Part shown: positions 44,001 to 53,341 of the stretch, in pieces
Layout: each line of letters begins with the position of its first letter
How positions within the stretch are numbered: the stretch's first letter is position 1
Assembly: GCA_022432975.1 (NCBI GenBank)
Contig: CM039509.1
Coordinates: forward strand, 10,320,621-10,384,620
Source of the DNA: Begonia masoniana
Taxonomy: Eukaryota; Streptophyta; Magnoliopsida; Cucurbitales; Begoniaceae
DNA length: 64,000 nt
Direction of reading: 5' to 3'
The notes under the pieces: model-generated
What the model was told of the DNA's origin: nothing
Seen by the model: only the letters and a program-made list of their open reading frames with translations
Databases searched by the model: none
Translations under genes and position numbers: made by a program

Positions 44001-46450
44001 CTGAAAGTATGACAGTTCGGGAGGTGTTTGTGTGAGTCACCTCGTCGCGAATTAGTGTCTGAAAGTATGACAGTTCGGGAGGTGTTTGTGTGAGTCACCT
44101 CGTCGCGAATTAGTGTCTGAAAGTATGACAGTTCGGGAGGTGTTTGTGTGAGTCACCTCGTCGCGAATTAGTGTCTGAAAGTATGACAGTTCGGGAGGTG
44201 TTTGTGTGAGTCACCTCGTCGCGAATTAGTGTCTGAAAGTATGACAGTTCGGGAGGTGTTTGTGTGAGTCACCTCGTCGCGAATTAGTGTCTGAAAGTAT
44301 GACAGTTCGGGAGGTGTTTGTGTGAGTCACCTCGTCGCGAATTAGTGTCTGAAAGTATGACAGTTCGGGAGGTGTTTGTGTGAGTCACCTCGTCGCGAAT
44401 TAGTGTCTGAAAGTATGACAGTTCGGGAGGTGTTTGTGTGAGTCACCTCGTCGCGAATTAGTGTCTGAAAGTATGACAGTTCGGGAGGTGTTTGTGTGAG
44501 TCACCTCGTCGCGAATTAGTGTCTGAAAGTATGACAGTTCGGGAGGTGTTTGTGTGAGTCACCTCGTCGCGAATTAGTGTCTGAAAGTATGACAGTTCGG
44601 GAGGTGTTTGTGTGAGTCACCTCGTCGCGAATTAGTGTCTGAAAGTATGACAGTTCGGGAGGTGTTTGTGTGAGTCACCTCGTCGCGAATTAGTGTCTGA
44701 AAGTATGACAGTTCGGGAGGTGTTTGTGTGAGTCACCTCGTCGCGAATTAGTGTCTGAAAGTATGACAGTTCGGGAGGTGTTTGTGTGAGTCACCTCGTC
44801 GCGAATTAGTGTCTGAAAGTATGACAGTTCGGGAGGTGTTTGTGTGAGTCACCTCGTCGCGAATTAGTGTCTGAAAGTATGACAGTTCGGGAGGTGTTTG
44901 TGTGAGTCACCTCGTCGCGAATTAGTGTCTGAAAGTATGACAGTTCGGGAGGTGTTTGTGTGAGTCACCTCGTCGCGAATTAGTGTCTGAAAGTATGACA
45001 GTTCGGGAGGTGTTTGTGTGAGTCACCTCGTCGCGAATTAGTGTCTGAAAGTATGACAGTTCGGGAGGTGTTTGTGTGAGTCACCTCGTCGCGAATTAGT
45101 GTCTGAAAGTATGACAGTTCGGGAGGTGTTTGTGTGAGTCACCTCGTCGCGAATTAGTGTCTGAAAGTATGACAGTTCGGGAGGTGTTTGTGTGAGTCAC
45201 CTCGTCGCGAATTAGTGTCTGAAAGTATGACAGTTCGGGAGGTGTTTGTGTGAGTCACCTCGTCGCGAATTAGTGTCTGAAAGTATGACAGTTCGGGAGG
45301 TGTTTGTGTGAGTCACCTCGTCGCGAATTAGTGTCTGAAAGTATGACAGTTCGGGAGGTGTTTGTGTGAGTCACCTCGTCGCGAATTAGTGTCTGAAAGT
45401 ATGACAGTTCGGGAGGTGTTTGTGTGAGTCACCTCGTCGCGAATTAGTGTCTGAAAGTATGACAGTTCGGGAGGTGTTTGTGTGAGTCACCTCGTCGCGA
45501 ATTAGTGTCTGAAAGTATGACAGTTCGGGAGGTGTTTGTGTGAGTCACCTCGTCGCGAATTAGTGTCTGAAAGTATGACAGTTCGGGAGGTGTTTGTGTG
45601 AGTCACCTCGTCGCGAATTAGTGTCTGAAAGTATGACAGTTCGGGAGGTGTTTGTGTGAGTCACCTCGTCGCGAATTAGTGTCTGAAAGTATGACAGTTC
45701 GGGAGGTGTTTGTGTGAGTCACCTCGTCGCGAATTAGTGTCTGAAAGTATGACAGTTCGGGAGGTGTTTGTGTGAGTCACCTCGTCGCGAATTAGTGTCT
45801 GAAAGTATGACAGTTCGGGAGGTGTTTGTTTGTGTGAGTCACCTCATCGCGAATTAGTGTCTGAAAGTATGACAGTTCGGGAGGTGTTTGTGTGAGTCAC
45901 CTCGTCGCGAATTAGTGTCTGAAAGTATGACAGTTCGGGAGGTGTTTGTGTGTGTCACCTCGTCGCGAATTAGTGTCTGAAAGTATGACAGTTTGGGAGG
46001 TGTTTGTGTTAGTCACCTCGTCGCGAATTAGTGTCTAAAAGTATGACAGTTCGAGAGGTGTTTGTGTGAGTCACCTCGTCGCGAATTAGTGTCTGAAAGT
46101 ATGACAGTTCGGGAGGTGTTTGTGTGAGTCACCTCGTCGCGAATAGTGCCTGAAAGTATGGCAGTTCGGGAGGTTTCTACAATTGAGTCATGTTTGAAAT
46201 GTGTAAGAAAAGCACTAGAGAGTTAAATGCCTCGTCGTTAAAGTGCAAGACGCACTAGAGGGTTTAACGTCTCGTCGTTAACGTGCATGAGTAAGAAAAT
46301 AGCAGAGTGAGTATCATTGACATGTGTTAGGAAGCGGTGTGTGTATTGTGTTTGTTTACATTCGTGTTATTCATTACTTGCTAAGCTTAAAGCTTACGTG
46401 TGTGTGTGTGTGTGTTCTGTGGTGTAGGTGACGACAGGAGTACAGGTTAG
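21883..46450 (+). CDS. LTR small ORF, element C 3' copy (three exons)
   Basis: Exon 1 21883-21979 starts at ATG and ends GG|GTAAAT in phase 1. Exon 2 runs from 22580 (or 22592, a second in-frame acceptor) to 22633, ending CCAG|GTAAGT in phase 1. Exon 3 46428-46450 follows GTGTAG and ends TAG. The joined frame has no internal stop. Exon 1 is Pro/Arg-rich, exon 2 holds an [10 protein letters not shown] block related to exon 2 of the other families, and exon 3 is a short Gly-Asp tail. The second intron is now about 24 kb because H lies inside it, so this copy cannot be expected to splice normally. No known family recognised. Confidence 0.5.
23025..25508 (-). repeat. 3' LTR of element H
   Basis: TGTCACGTCC start and TTATTACA end. 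It includes hairpins with GGCGATTATTCGCC-like arms (about 23243-23385), three copies of a TGTATGCCTTTCGGCC unit (about 24187-24246, within the candidate second intron) and telo-box-like ACCCTAA at about 24885. Confidence 0.93.
23879..25080 (-). CDS. LTR small ORF, element H left copy
   Basis: Exon 3 23934-23879, exon 2 24556-24512 and exon 1 ending at 24945. Junctions are AG|GTATGA / CTCAG|AC and CGAG|GTAAGT / GTGTAG|GT. The blocks match the right copy (42279-43537). The upstream ATG of the right copy is out of frame here, because an A-run has eight instead of nine As, so only the downstream part stays open. Confidence 0.5.
25509..25521 (-). promoter_or_regulatory. Polypurine tract, element H
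   Basis: Minus strand AAGGAGGGTGGAA next to the 3' LTR. Confidence 0.88.
25549..26509 (-). CDS. Integrase core and chromodomain-like tail, element H (3' half intact)
   Basis: A 314-residue open frame from within the integrase core to the natural stop. It carries SDRDPRF, the [13 protein letters not shown] block with the catalytic Glu, the [21 protein letters not shown] block, the YVGPFPIL motif and the tail ending [21 protein letters not shown]. No stop or shift occurs, so this is among the best-kept integrase C-termini in the window. The N-terminal zinc domain and first catalytic Asp lie at 29081-29300, across the solo LTR. Confidence 0.92.
27000..28169 (+). CDS. LTR small ORF, solo LTR copy
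   Basis: Exon 1 ends at 27106 (CTCG|GTATGT), exon 2 27464-27508 (CTCAG|AC to CAAG|GTAAGT), exon 3 28102-28169 (GTGTAG|AT to TGA) with the [10 protein letters not shown] tail. The second intron is only 593 bp in this copy. The ATG used in the G copy is replaced by other bases and the upstream ATG frame is shifted relative to exon 2, so it may be inactive. Confidence 0.45.
28550..28830. repeat. Hairpin cluster in solo LTR
   Basis: CTCTCTGGAATC/GATTCCAGAGAG-type arms (28550-28618) are followed by several GATCGCTGCA/TGCAGCGATC palindromes. Confidence 0.85.
29081..31600 (-). pseudogene. Protease, RT, RNase H and integrase N-terminus, element H
   Basis: Domains in minus-strand order: protease ([11 protein letters not shown], about 31480), RT ([49 protein letters not shown]), RNase H ([31 protein letters not shown]), then the integrase zinc region ([18 protein letters not shown]) and the first catalytic Asp ([11 protein letters not shown]). 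Frameshifts lie near 31180, 30810, 30210 and 29297. A TGA near 31600 replaces the Arg codon CGA seen in G. Confidence 0.9.
31601..32066 (-). pseudogene. Gag C-terminal part, element H
   Basis: It keeps the end of the capsid domain ([20 protein letters not shown]), the Gln/Arg-rich linker and one CCHC knuckle ([14 protein letters not shown]). The first half of gag is missing: at 32064-32067 the frame jumps into the repeat of the G LTR across a shared aaag. Confidence 0.88.
32066..33294 (+). repeat. 5' LTR of element G, truncated
   Basis: Starts inside the 52-bp repeat (about two partial units, 32068-32170). It then has exon 3 of the LTR ORF (32273-32346, GTGTAG|GT, TGA), hairpins (32795-33040) and the GGGTGTTACA end. 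Confidence 0.92.
33299..33310 (+). promoter_or_regulatory. Primer binding site, element G
   Basis: TGGTATCAGAGC four bases after the 5' LTR. Confidence 0.95.
33382..33444 (+). other. Possible 63-bp leader intron, element G
   Basis: CT|GTAAGT donor and TTGTTTTAG acceptor 12 bp before the gag ATG. Removing it would put an ATG overlapping the primer site in frame with gag. Confidence 0.35.
33457..34137 (+). CDS. Short gag with two zinc-knuckle modules, element G
   Basis: An intact 226-residue frame. The N-terminus ([15 protein letters not shown]) and Gln-rich helix match F and B gag, but the capsid domain is missing. Instead the frame goes straight to two successive C-terminal modules, each a cysteine pair plus a CCHC knuckle: [14 protein letters not shown] and [14 protein letters not shown]. 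It ends a few residues after [11 protein letters not shown], the same breakpoint as F gag, before the protease. It might bind RNA but cannot form a normal capsid. An internal deletion plus module duplication, or recombination between two gags, would explain it. Confidence 0.82.
   Translation: MTRGRDPRDDALDRFTKFLDRQAQHIDLQAQLITRQSHQIEILTNWESPRTQGVVTPSNRGTKRMSKEETKQRRHKRVQGTYRKPLCPEFQKRHYGDCLTRTNRCYRCGEAGHYVMNCLLLNRNQPGNDRGIGKLVQGASRLPLCPKCQREHRGQCRVGTSVCYWCGEPGHFVKDCPNQGRDQSGRDQRKVVPRVFAFIELDSADDGAQPSTITGIILITCTVICM
34138..34279 (+). other. Non-coding filler between gag and RT in element G
   Basis: It replaces the protease and the gag-pol linker. It contains the 15-mer CGATAGGTGAGTAAG, also found near the 3' end of the internal region of C (21460-21474). 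Confidence 0.6.
34280..37029 (+). pseudogene. RT, RNase H and integrase, element G (nearly intact)
   Basis: It opens with ATG at 34280, just before the RT. Blocks in order: VDYRELN equivalent [29 protein letters not shown], RNase H with [13 protein letters not shown] and [18 protein letters not shown], the integrase zinc region CLVCQQ, catalytic MDFIVG, SDRDPRF and QTERTNQ, then YVGPFPIL and the chromodomain-like tail ending at 37029. Only two lesions break it: an extra TC near 35600 and Trp to TGA at 36949-36951. The missing protease means it could not have processed a polyprotein alone. Confidence 0.92.
37056..37069 (+). promoter_or_regulatory. Polypurine tract, element G
   Basis: AATAAGGAGGGTAGAA-type purine run directly before the 3' LTR, after TGGACAAAATTCTG. 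Confidence 0.88.
37586..40470 (+). CDS. LTR small ORF, element G copy (three exons)
   Basis: Exon 1 37586-37643 from ATG to CTCG|GTATGT (the frame is open further upstream, with more ATGs from 37310). Exon 2 38024-38068 (CTCAG|AC to CAAG|GTAAGT). Exon 3 40397-40470 (GTGTAG|GT to TGA). All junctions are phase 1, and the joined frame of 58 codons plus stop has no interruption. The product would be small: a hydrophobic Pro/Ser-rich N-part, a basic-acidic middle with [10 protein letters not shown], and an acidic, proline-rich tail with NDIPPPDV. I know no family like it. Synonymous differences from F, H, D and B support coding. Its place upstream of gag in the transcript suggests a leader-encoded peptide or a separate spliced mRNA. 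Confidence 0.55.
38522..40290 (+). repeat. 52-bp minisatellite array in G LTR, about 33 copies
   Basis: Unit of 52 bp built from CTGTAATCTGAATCTGTATC and GAAAGGAATGAAAATG parts, with a few 39-bp short units and divergent units at the right end (40060-40290). All three minus frames stay open for more than 600 codons because 52 is not a multiple of three and the unit has no stop there; these frames are artefacts. It lies wholly inside the second candidate LTR intron (38069-40396). Confidence 0.96.
41410..41421 (-). promoter_or_regulatory. Primer binding site, element H
   Basis: Minus strand TGGTATCAAAGC, one change from the usual site, four bases from the H 5' LTR. Confidence 0.88.
41426..43822 (-). 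repeat. 5' LTR of element H, outer end missing
   Basis: Matches 23025-25508 closely but stops after ATGACGC. The next bases belong to the 58-bp array of C. About 115 bp of LTR end are gone. Confidence 0.92.
42279..43537 (-). CDS. LTR small ORF, element H right copy (three exons)
   Basis: Exon 1 43537-43348 (190 nt, ATG start, ends CTAG|GTATGA). Exon 2 42956-42912 (45 nt, CTCAG|AC to CGAG|GTAAGT). Exon 3 42334-42279 (56 nt, GTGTAG|GT to TGA). Phases are 1 and 1, giving a 96-codon frame without stops. Exon 1 starts hydrophobic (Leu/Phe-rich, possibly a membrane or signal-like stretch) and then carries [18 protein letters not shown]. Exon 2 has [12 protein letters not shown], and exon 3 ends [10 protein letters not shown]. 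This is the most complete copy in the window. Function unknown. Confidence 0.55.
43826..46172 (+). repeat. 58-bp minisatellite array, about 40 copies
   Basis: Same unit and orientation as 16860-18258. Near-perfect identity for about 34 copies, then variant units from about 45830 to 46170, again at the right end. Confidence 0.97.
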
Positions 46451-47083
46451 CGCTACAAGGAAAGCTAGGATTACGACGCAGTCGTTGATTTACGGAGCAT
46501 GCAGGTGCAGGCAGTTGTCGGGGCGCCTCGACTATGATCTTCGGGAGAATGTGCGGTTTTGTATTTTAGTAGTATTGTAAATGTCTGTTTGTGGAATTGA
46601 TGGGAATGCGTAAGTATTATTTTGGTTGATGTTTTTGACAGTTATGAGATAGCTATGTGTATTTGTTGTATATAGTCCTAGGTCAGGGTGATGTGTTACC
46701 CTATATTGGGGATTTTCTTTATTTTGTATGTTGATAGCATTTCTTGACGATATGTGGATTGTTAGAGATTTTGTAGGTTGGTTAGATGGTTAGGAATATT
46801 CTGGTTGGTTGGGATTTGTTTGTGTGCAGGTACCTAGTATTTTGGAGGCGCCATTTTCAGGCGTTACTTTGCCGAAATTTTCGGGAAAGACGCCGTGGTG
46901 CTGAAAGGTTAGGGGTAAGGGAATTGATGAGTCTAGGCAGCTAGGTATGAAGTAAGAGAGTTTCGGGAGTTTAGTTGTAAATTCAGCTGTGTAAGTTTCT
47001 TTTGTGTTTGGGAGTTTATGTTTTAACGTGAGATCGGTTAGCAAAGTAGCGCTCCGAGCCAGGGTGGGTTCGGGGGCGTTACA
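43826..47083 (+). repeat. 3' LTR of element C, second piece
   Basis: Resumes within the 58-bp array and runs to GGGCGTTACA at 47083, followed by cctct. Holds exon 3 of the LTR ORF (46428-46450) and only (GT)9 at 46398-46415. Confidence 0.94.
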
Positions 47084-47545
47084 CCTCTGGATTTTCCAGA
47101 GGGCAGGCGCTCCTCTTTCCTTCCTTCTTTCTTCTCCTGCATATCAATACTCCTAACACACTTTTCACAATTCCTTCAACAAAACTTTACCTACATCTCA
47201 ACCATACATTCCAACATATATTCACTCAAAATATCATCCAAAACAAACGACTCAAAACACGTTTAAAAACATAGCCTAGTTTCATAAAAACAAACCGCGT
47301 GGATATGTTTAAAAACTGAACATTTCCCTAATACCACACATTTACAAAATACATTTCCAAAACGTTTAAAAACTCAAAACATAACCTATGCACTATCCAG
47401 AACCAAACATCCTAAAATGTTTCTAACTATACAATAATCCACAACAGACCCAATTCGCCTAAAAACCCTCAAAATACCTAACCGTTACCCCCACGTGTCA
47501 AAATACGCGTCGACTGCCCATGCACATCACCGCAGCCGTTCTTCT

Positions 47546-48660
47546 TCAACCATCATGTACATCGGGTGGAGGAACGTCGTCCTCACCTGCTTCGATATCA
47601 CCTACACCATACAGACACACTATGAGCTAAAGGCTCAGTAAGTTTCGTAAATGTAAATCCATGCTGTGCGTATGAGTTTCAGAAATCATGCAACATTTTC
47701 TTATCATTACGTCGCAGAAAGAATGTCACCGAGGTCTCAGCCTATTAGATGGAGAGGAAACATCCCGCGGTAAGACTGCCCTCTTCACCTAACGGGGGGG
47801 GGGGGGGGGGGGGTACACGCTCACACCCGTAACAACCATGCCTGAGCCCCACCTCGCGTAACCAGATACAGATTACATAGATTCATTACGTTCATTCATT
47901 TCATTTTCTTAAACACGTGCAGAAATCCATTTTCATGTATTTTAAAATACGTGATGCATGAACAGTTATAGACATAAAATAAACAAACATCATACATACC
48001 ATCAAGACTATAAAACATAACCTATAAAAGAACTAACCCTATCTACCTCACCAAAGCATATAAACAAACAACTCTCTAAAGATCTTCGACACAACTTCAA
48101 CATACGGTGTAGGCCACTCGGCCAAGTAAGTCACGAGAACTTACCTCGTGCGCGCTGAAGTTTGAGCTTCGTCCACGAACGTCGTTTGTTTGAGGCAAAA
48201 CACAATAGTTGTCGTTAAAACGAGATTTAAACTGTTAAACTTCCAAATTTAACGAAACCTTAACTAAGGAAATTTTCCTAAAATTCTAACTTAATTCTTT
48301 GAGACATTTTATCGAGCAATTCATGCTCGTGAACTTCTAAACTCCATTGACGGAAATTTTCCAAACCTCAAATATCCGATTTTCAACCTAAACGCCGTAT
48401 ACACTCTAGATTTCGTCTAATAACGTTTAATACGTTCAATATACTCACCAATATAACAAACCTATCGATTTGTAACTCTAGAATACGTTTTTAACGAAAC
48501 CCTAACGAAACCCTAATCGTTAAACGCTCCGAAAACTACGAATAATCTTTCTAAAACCATCAAATCTTACCTAGAATTGAGTTTGAGGAAGGAAACGTGA
48601 AGAACGGAGGACGAACGGAGGACGGAGAGGAGAACGCCGTGAGTCGCCAGAGTAGGGAGA
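47546..48660 (-). CDS. LTR small ORF, element D copy
   Basis: Exon 3 47601-47546 (GTGTAG|GT, tail [16 protein letters not shown]), exon 2 48189-48145 (RRSWTKLKLQRARGD-type), exon 1 ending at 48571 (CTAG|GTAAGA) with PPFFTF. The first acceptor is CTCAA instead of CTCAG, so this old copy may not splice. The frame is still open through all three parts. No ATG seen in the open part of exon 1. Confidence 0.45.
47794..47813 (+). repeat. G20 homopolymer
   Basis: Twenty consecutive G at the position where related LTRs have six or seven. It lies in the second candidate intron. Confidence 0.9.
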
Positions 48661-49111
48661 ATAAAACGTAGAGAAAATCGTGGGTGAGGGAGAAGAAGAG
48701 AGGATTTTGGTTTTTAAAATAAATTTGACTTTACAAATTACCTTTTTGCCCTTCCTTTGATTTTCTATTTATTTCATCCTTCGTTTCGTCAATTGTCTAT
48801 TGATTCGGTTTCTCCAAATCTCCTTATTTCACCAATAATTTCAACTTATTATCAGGGTTCTTTTAAAACTATCCGTTTGCAAATCGGACTTCGTTTACTA
48901 TTTTTACCAAAGTATCCTTTATATTACGATAAACGTAATTCTCGTTAAATTAGCGTTAAACTCCTAAAATTCTCGAAATTTTCTCAAAATCCTTATAATT
49001 CATTAGGATCATAATAACAATTTCTTTTCACAAAATGAACTTGATTTTACATAATTACAAAAATGCCATTATATTATGGATTTACAAAATCCCGTAAATT
49101 CGGGTATTACA

Positions 49112-49124
49112 TTCCATCCACCTT
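49112..49124 (-). promoter_or_regulatory. Polypurine tract, element D
   Basis: Minus strand AAGGTGGATGGAA next to the D LTR. Confidence 0.85.
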
Positions 49125-49151
49125 ATATAAAATTTTGTCCTCAAAATTTAA

Positions 49152-51358
49152 TTACACAAACAACTCGGGATACCTAGCCATCATATCTTACTGTCGCTCC
49201 CAAGTCGCTTCTTCAACCTCGTGGTTCCGCCATAGGACTTTAACTAGCAGAATCTCTTTGTTGCGCAAAACTTTGATGGAAGACTCCAAAATACGTACCG
49301 GCTTCTCCTCGTAGGTCAAGGTAGGCTGTACCTCGATTTCTCTTGCCTCTACATATGCGATAGATCGCGTAAACACTTCCAAAGCATAGAGACATGAAAT
49401 ACATTATGGATACCTTCCATTGAAGCCGGAAGCTGTAGTCGATATGCCATCTTCTCGATCTTCTTTAAAATAGGAAAGGGCCCCACATAACGAGGGTTCA
49501 GCTTGCCCTTCCTTCCGAATCTCATAACACCTTTAAACGGAGAAACTTTCAAATAAACCTCATCACCTTCTTTGAATTCCAGTTCCCTCCGTCTCGTGTA
49601 AGCATAGCTCTTCTGTCGACTCTGAGCTATGTCGATACGGTGTCTAATAATGGCAATCTTCTCTGCCGTTTGCTGTAGAATCTCGGGACCAACAATACTG
49701 GCTTCACCAACCTCATCCCAATACAATGAAGATCTACATTTTCGACCATATAAAACTTCGTACGGAGCCATACCGATGGTAGCCTAGAAGCTGTTGTTGT
49801 ACAAGAACTCGATCAGTGGCAAATACCTGCTCCACGATCCCTGAAATTCCAACACACAGGCTCTGAGCATAACCTCCAGAATCTGATTTGTCCTCTCTGT
49901 CTGACCATCAGTCTGAGGATGAAATGCCGTGCTGAAATTTAACTGAGTCCCCATAGCTTTGTGCAGACTCTTCCAGAACTTAGAAGTGAATCTCATATCT
50001 CTGTCTGAGACAATAGAAACTAGCACTACGTGCAATCTAACAACCTCCTGCACATAAAGCTTGCCGAGCAGATCCATAGAAGATGTCATCTTCACAGATA
50101 AGAAGTGAGCCGACTTTTTCAATCAGTCCACGATCACCCAGATTCCATCATGACCCTTCGTCGTCCTTGGGAGCCCCAAAATAAAATCCATGGAGATTTG
50201 CTCCCATTTCCACTCCGGAATAGGCAGTTGCTGTAGTGTTCCGGCTGGCCTCTGGTGTTCTGCTTTCACCTATTGACAAACAAAACAGGTTTCGACATAT
50301 TTGGCGACCTCTCTCTTCATGTTTGGTCACCAGAAGTGTTGCTTTAAGTCCCGGTACATCTTGCTACTTCTCGGGTGCACAGAATAAGATGAAGAATGTG
50401 CCTCAGCCAATATCTCCTTCTTTAGCTCCTCATCGTTAGGCACGTACCACCTGTGCCTGAATTTTAGAATACCATCCTCTGATAAATGGAAATCTGACGA
50501 ATCCTCAGATGTCAAGCCCAACCGAAACTCCTCACACTCCATATCTTTCTACTGAGCTTCACGTATTTTATCTAGAATAGTCGGCCTGAGAGAAATTTTG
50601 GTGAGCATACTGGACAATTCAACCACTATCTCCACATCAAACCTCTCAATCTCAGACCGCAATGTAACCGACATCGCTGCAAGTGAAGGCTGACTCGCAG
50701 AAGGCATTCGGCTTAAAGCATCAGCGACCTTGTTCGCCTTTCCTAGAGGGTACTTGATATCGAAATCGTAGTCTTTCACGAACTCCAGCTACCTTCTTTG
50801 TCGCATATTAAGTTCCTTCTGTGTAAATAAGTACTTCAACCTTTTGTGGTCAGAAAATATCTTGCACTGCTGCCCATATAAATAATGTCTCCAAATCTTT
50901 AGTGCGAAGACAACGGCTGCTAACTCCAGATCATGCGTAGGATAATTCTGTTTATACGGTTTCAATTGTCTAGAAGCATAAGCAATCACCCTACCCTCCT
51001 GCATAAGCACGTATCCGAGCCCATATCTGGACGCATCGCAATATATACTGAATTTATCACCTTCAACAGGCAACGTCAACACTGGAGCTGTGGTCAATCT
51101 CTGCTTTAACTCCATAAAACTGTTGTCACAAGCAGCCGACAATACAAACTTTTCGTTCTTTCGAGTCAAGCGTGAAAGAGGAACTGTAATCTTCGAAAAT
51201 CCCTCTATAAACTTCCGATAATAGCCAGCCAACCCGAGAAATCCACGTACTTCACGCACGTTTTTAGGATGTGGCCAATCTCTGACTACCTGAATCTTGC
51301 TCGGATCTACAAAAACTCCTTCCTGCGATATGATATGGCCAAGAAAACTGACCCTATC
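49152..51358 (-). pseudogene. RT end, RNase H and integrase, element D
   Basis: From 51358 down to about 49365 a single frame carries the end of [14 protein letters not shown], RNase H ([26 protein letters not shown]), integrase zinc and core regions, YVGPFPIL, then after one frameshift the chromodomain-like tail ([16 protein letters not shown]). Stops at 50789 (Trp), 50549 (Gln), 50327 (Trp), 50270 (Gln), 50123 (Arg) and 49784 (Gln) are all single C-to-T or G-to-A changes; the one at 49188 (Gln to TAA) needs two such changes. The catalytic integrase motifs are partly changed (SDRDMRF). Cut at 51358 by E. Confidence 0.9.
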
Positions 51359-52842
51359 TATAACGACCCCAGTAGAGCCGAGACCAAATCATGACTCTTT
51401 TAGAATTGACCATATATCCTTAACTTTCCTTTGTTCTCTTTTTTTTTTATATTTTTCGTTTATATCATAACTTAGTTCAAGACATCACACGTGATTCATT
51501 AGGTATCGCCCAGTAGCGTAATACATTACACCTCTGCCGGCAGACACGGGCGTTTCACGTGCATAATTAAAACATCGCCCGGTCACTAACCGAAAAAACA
51601 TTACTTATATCCTCCGATAATGAGAACACCTACATCGCCCGGTCACTAAGCGAAAAAACATCACTTATATCATCTGGTAAAGAGAACACCTACATCGCCC
51701 AGTGATCAACAATCATTCACTACCCACCAATGACGTCAGCCGGATGATGTCTTCATCCATCAAAGGCATCATCCGGTGGACAGGTGCAATGCACGTGACT
51801 CACTTACCTCATCCGACAAGAGACATCATCCGGTGAACGAATGACTAAATACTTTACTTACATCATCCGGCGAGTAAACACTCGACATCATCCGATGATG
51901 TCAGCCAGAAGACTCAAATGATTAACTTCTATCATACGATATCTGTCAATGACGTCAGCCGGATGATACACTCATCCGACTCCTATCACTCAGCAGTAAA
52001 ACATGATAATCATCCAGCAACTTCAACCAACAAAAAGGTACCCCGACTCTCATAGATTTCAACTTGGTAGACATAAACTTTAAACGAATAAAATCATAGA
52101 CTCATTCAGGATACGTGAAGCGGAAGACTTAGTTAAAATAACTCTTGCCATATTCTTATAATCATTCCCAGACTCAGTAGTTAAACCAGACAATTTCAAA
52201 AAGCTCAATGTTAAAATATATTCTCATCCTACTTATACTTCCATATTCGTAATCATCACTAAAATCATAAGAACATTAACCGGGGGGGTCTTGTTCGCCA
52301 TCCAGCCACATAATTGCTCCCTGAACACCTTCCAGCAACCAAACTCAGACATCTTCATTAACTTTGAGATCCTCACCTGAAAACTCGTCACCTACACCAT
52401 GAGGTTTAAACTATAAGCCTAATGCTTAGTAATGAATGCAAACTAACATGTATTCATGCATGTACAGTTGAGACAAAACATGTTCATGATCATTTATCAT
52501 TCTTGTTTCTGTTCATCGTTTTCATCATATGGATTAAGGGAGGATTTGTGCCGTAAAAGGGCGGTTGACAGTGATTTTGATCATATTCCCTTTCCTGTCG
52601 TATTCATGGTCCCTCTTTGGACTGTGGCATGCATCAACCCACCCCCAACCCTCACTTAATCATGTTGTATGGGATCGTTTTCATATTCATTCTCATATCT
52701 TGTTCATGGAGAAAACATGCTCATAAATCATTTTCATGTGCTTGCGAAGTAAATCATGATGCATGACATGAATGTCCTTAAATCATCAGACTATGGAAAT
52801 TATCATACTAGACAGTCGACTTCATGGGCTCTAACAGAACAT
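51359..52842 (-). repeat. LTR fragment E
   Basis: Starts TATAACGACCCC, a TG-to-TA variant of the usual LTR end, directly inside D RT, and runs to the start of the I LTR. The minus-strand GTGTAG|GTGACG acceptor and an exon 3 (52391-52345, GDEFSGED tail, TGA) show it is an LTR of the same general type. No internal coding part is seen. Its other end is probably beyond the insertion of I. Confidence 0.75.
51573..51710. repeat. 60-bp tandem repeat in E
   Basis: About 2.3 units starting CATCGCCC(G/A)GT. Nearby are two copies of CAATGACGTCAGCCGGATGAT (TGACGTCA at 51731-51738 and 51950-51957) and several CATCATCCGG motifs. Confidence 0.85.
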
Positions 52843-53341
52843 TGTAACGCCCAGAAATTTAGACTATGGGTTTTGAGCCTATAGTTTTCGGGTTTTACTA
52901 TTTAAGTATTTTAGAGTTTTAATTCGTAGAAATAATAAATAAAGTCCAAATGGCGAACGAAAAGTTTCGTAGGAACCCTAAGAATAAATAGAAATATTTG
53001 GAGTAATAAGGGAATTTTGGAGAAGTTAAACCGATAGACGAAATAATGATTTAAGTTAAGAAATTAACTAGGGGCAATTAGGTAATTTAGAAAGTCAAAT
53101 ATTTTAACAAAAAGGGCTTTCTCTCTCTTTCCTCCCTCATTTCTTCTTCCCTACGCGATTCCCTTCTCCCCTTTGGCGATTTTCTTTCCCTCTTCCATCG
53201 CCAATCCTCCATCGATTGATCAACTCCTCCGTTCTTGGCGTTTTTCCTTCAAGTTTCTTCAACAAATCAATCCTCTAGGTAAGCTCTACACTCTAGACAA
53301 GTTTATTTGTAGTTTTAGGGTTTATTTTGATTTAGGGTTTG
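52843..53341 (+). repeat. LTR of element I, left piece
   Basis: TGTAACGCCC start. It holds a CT-rich leader, a candidate exon 1 ending at 53278 (CTCTAG|GTAAGC) and TTAGGGTTT repeats. It is interrupted by F at target gtttg. Confidence 0.85.

Larger units (their letters stand above)
47084..49111 (-). repeat. Element D 3' LTR, piece 3
   Basis: Begins with the second cctct and completes the CCTCTGGA..TCCAGAGG hairpin interrupted at 15386, then continues to CGGGTATTACA. Telo-box-like ACCCTAA motifs at about 48485-48515. Confidence 0.9.
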
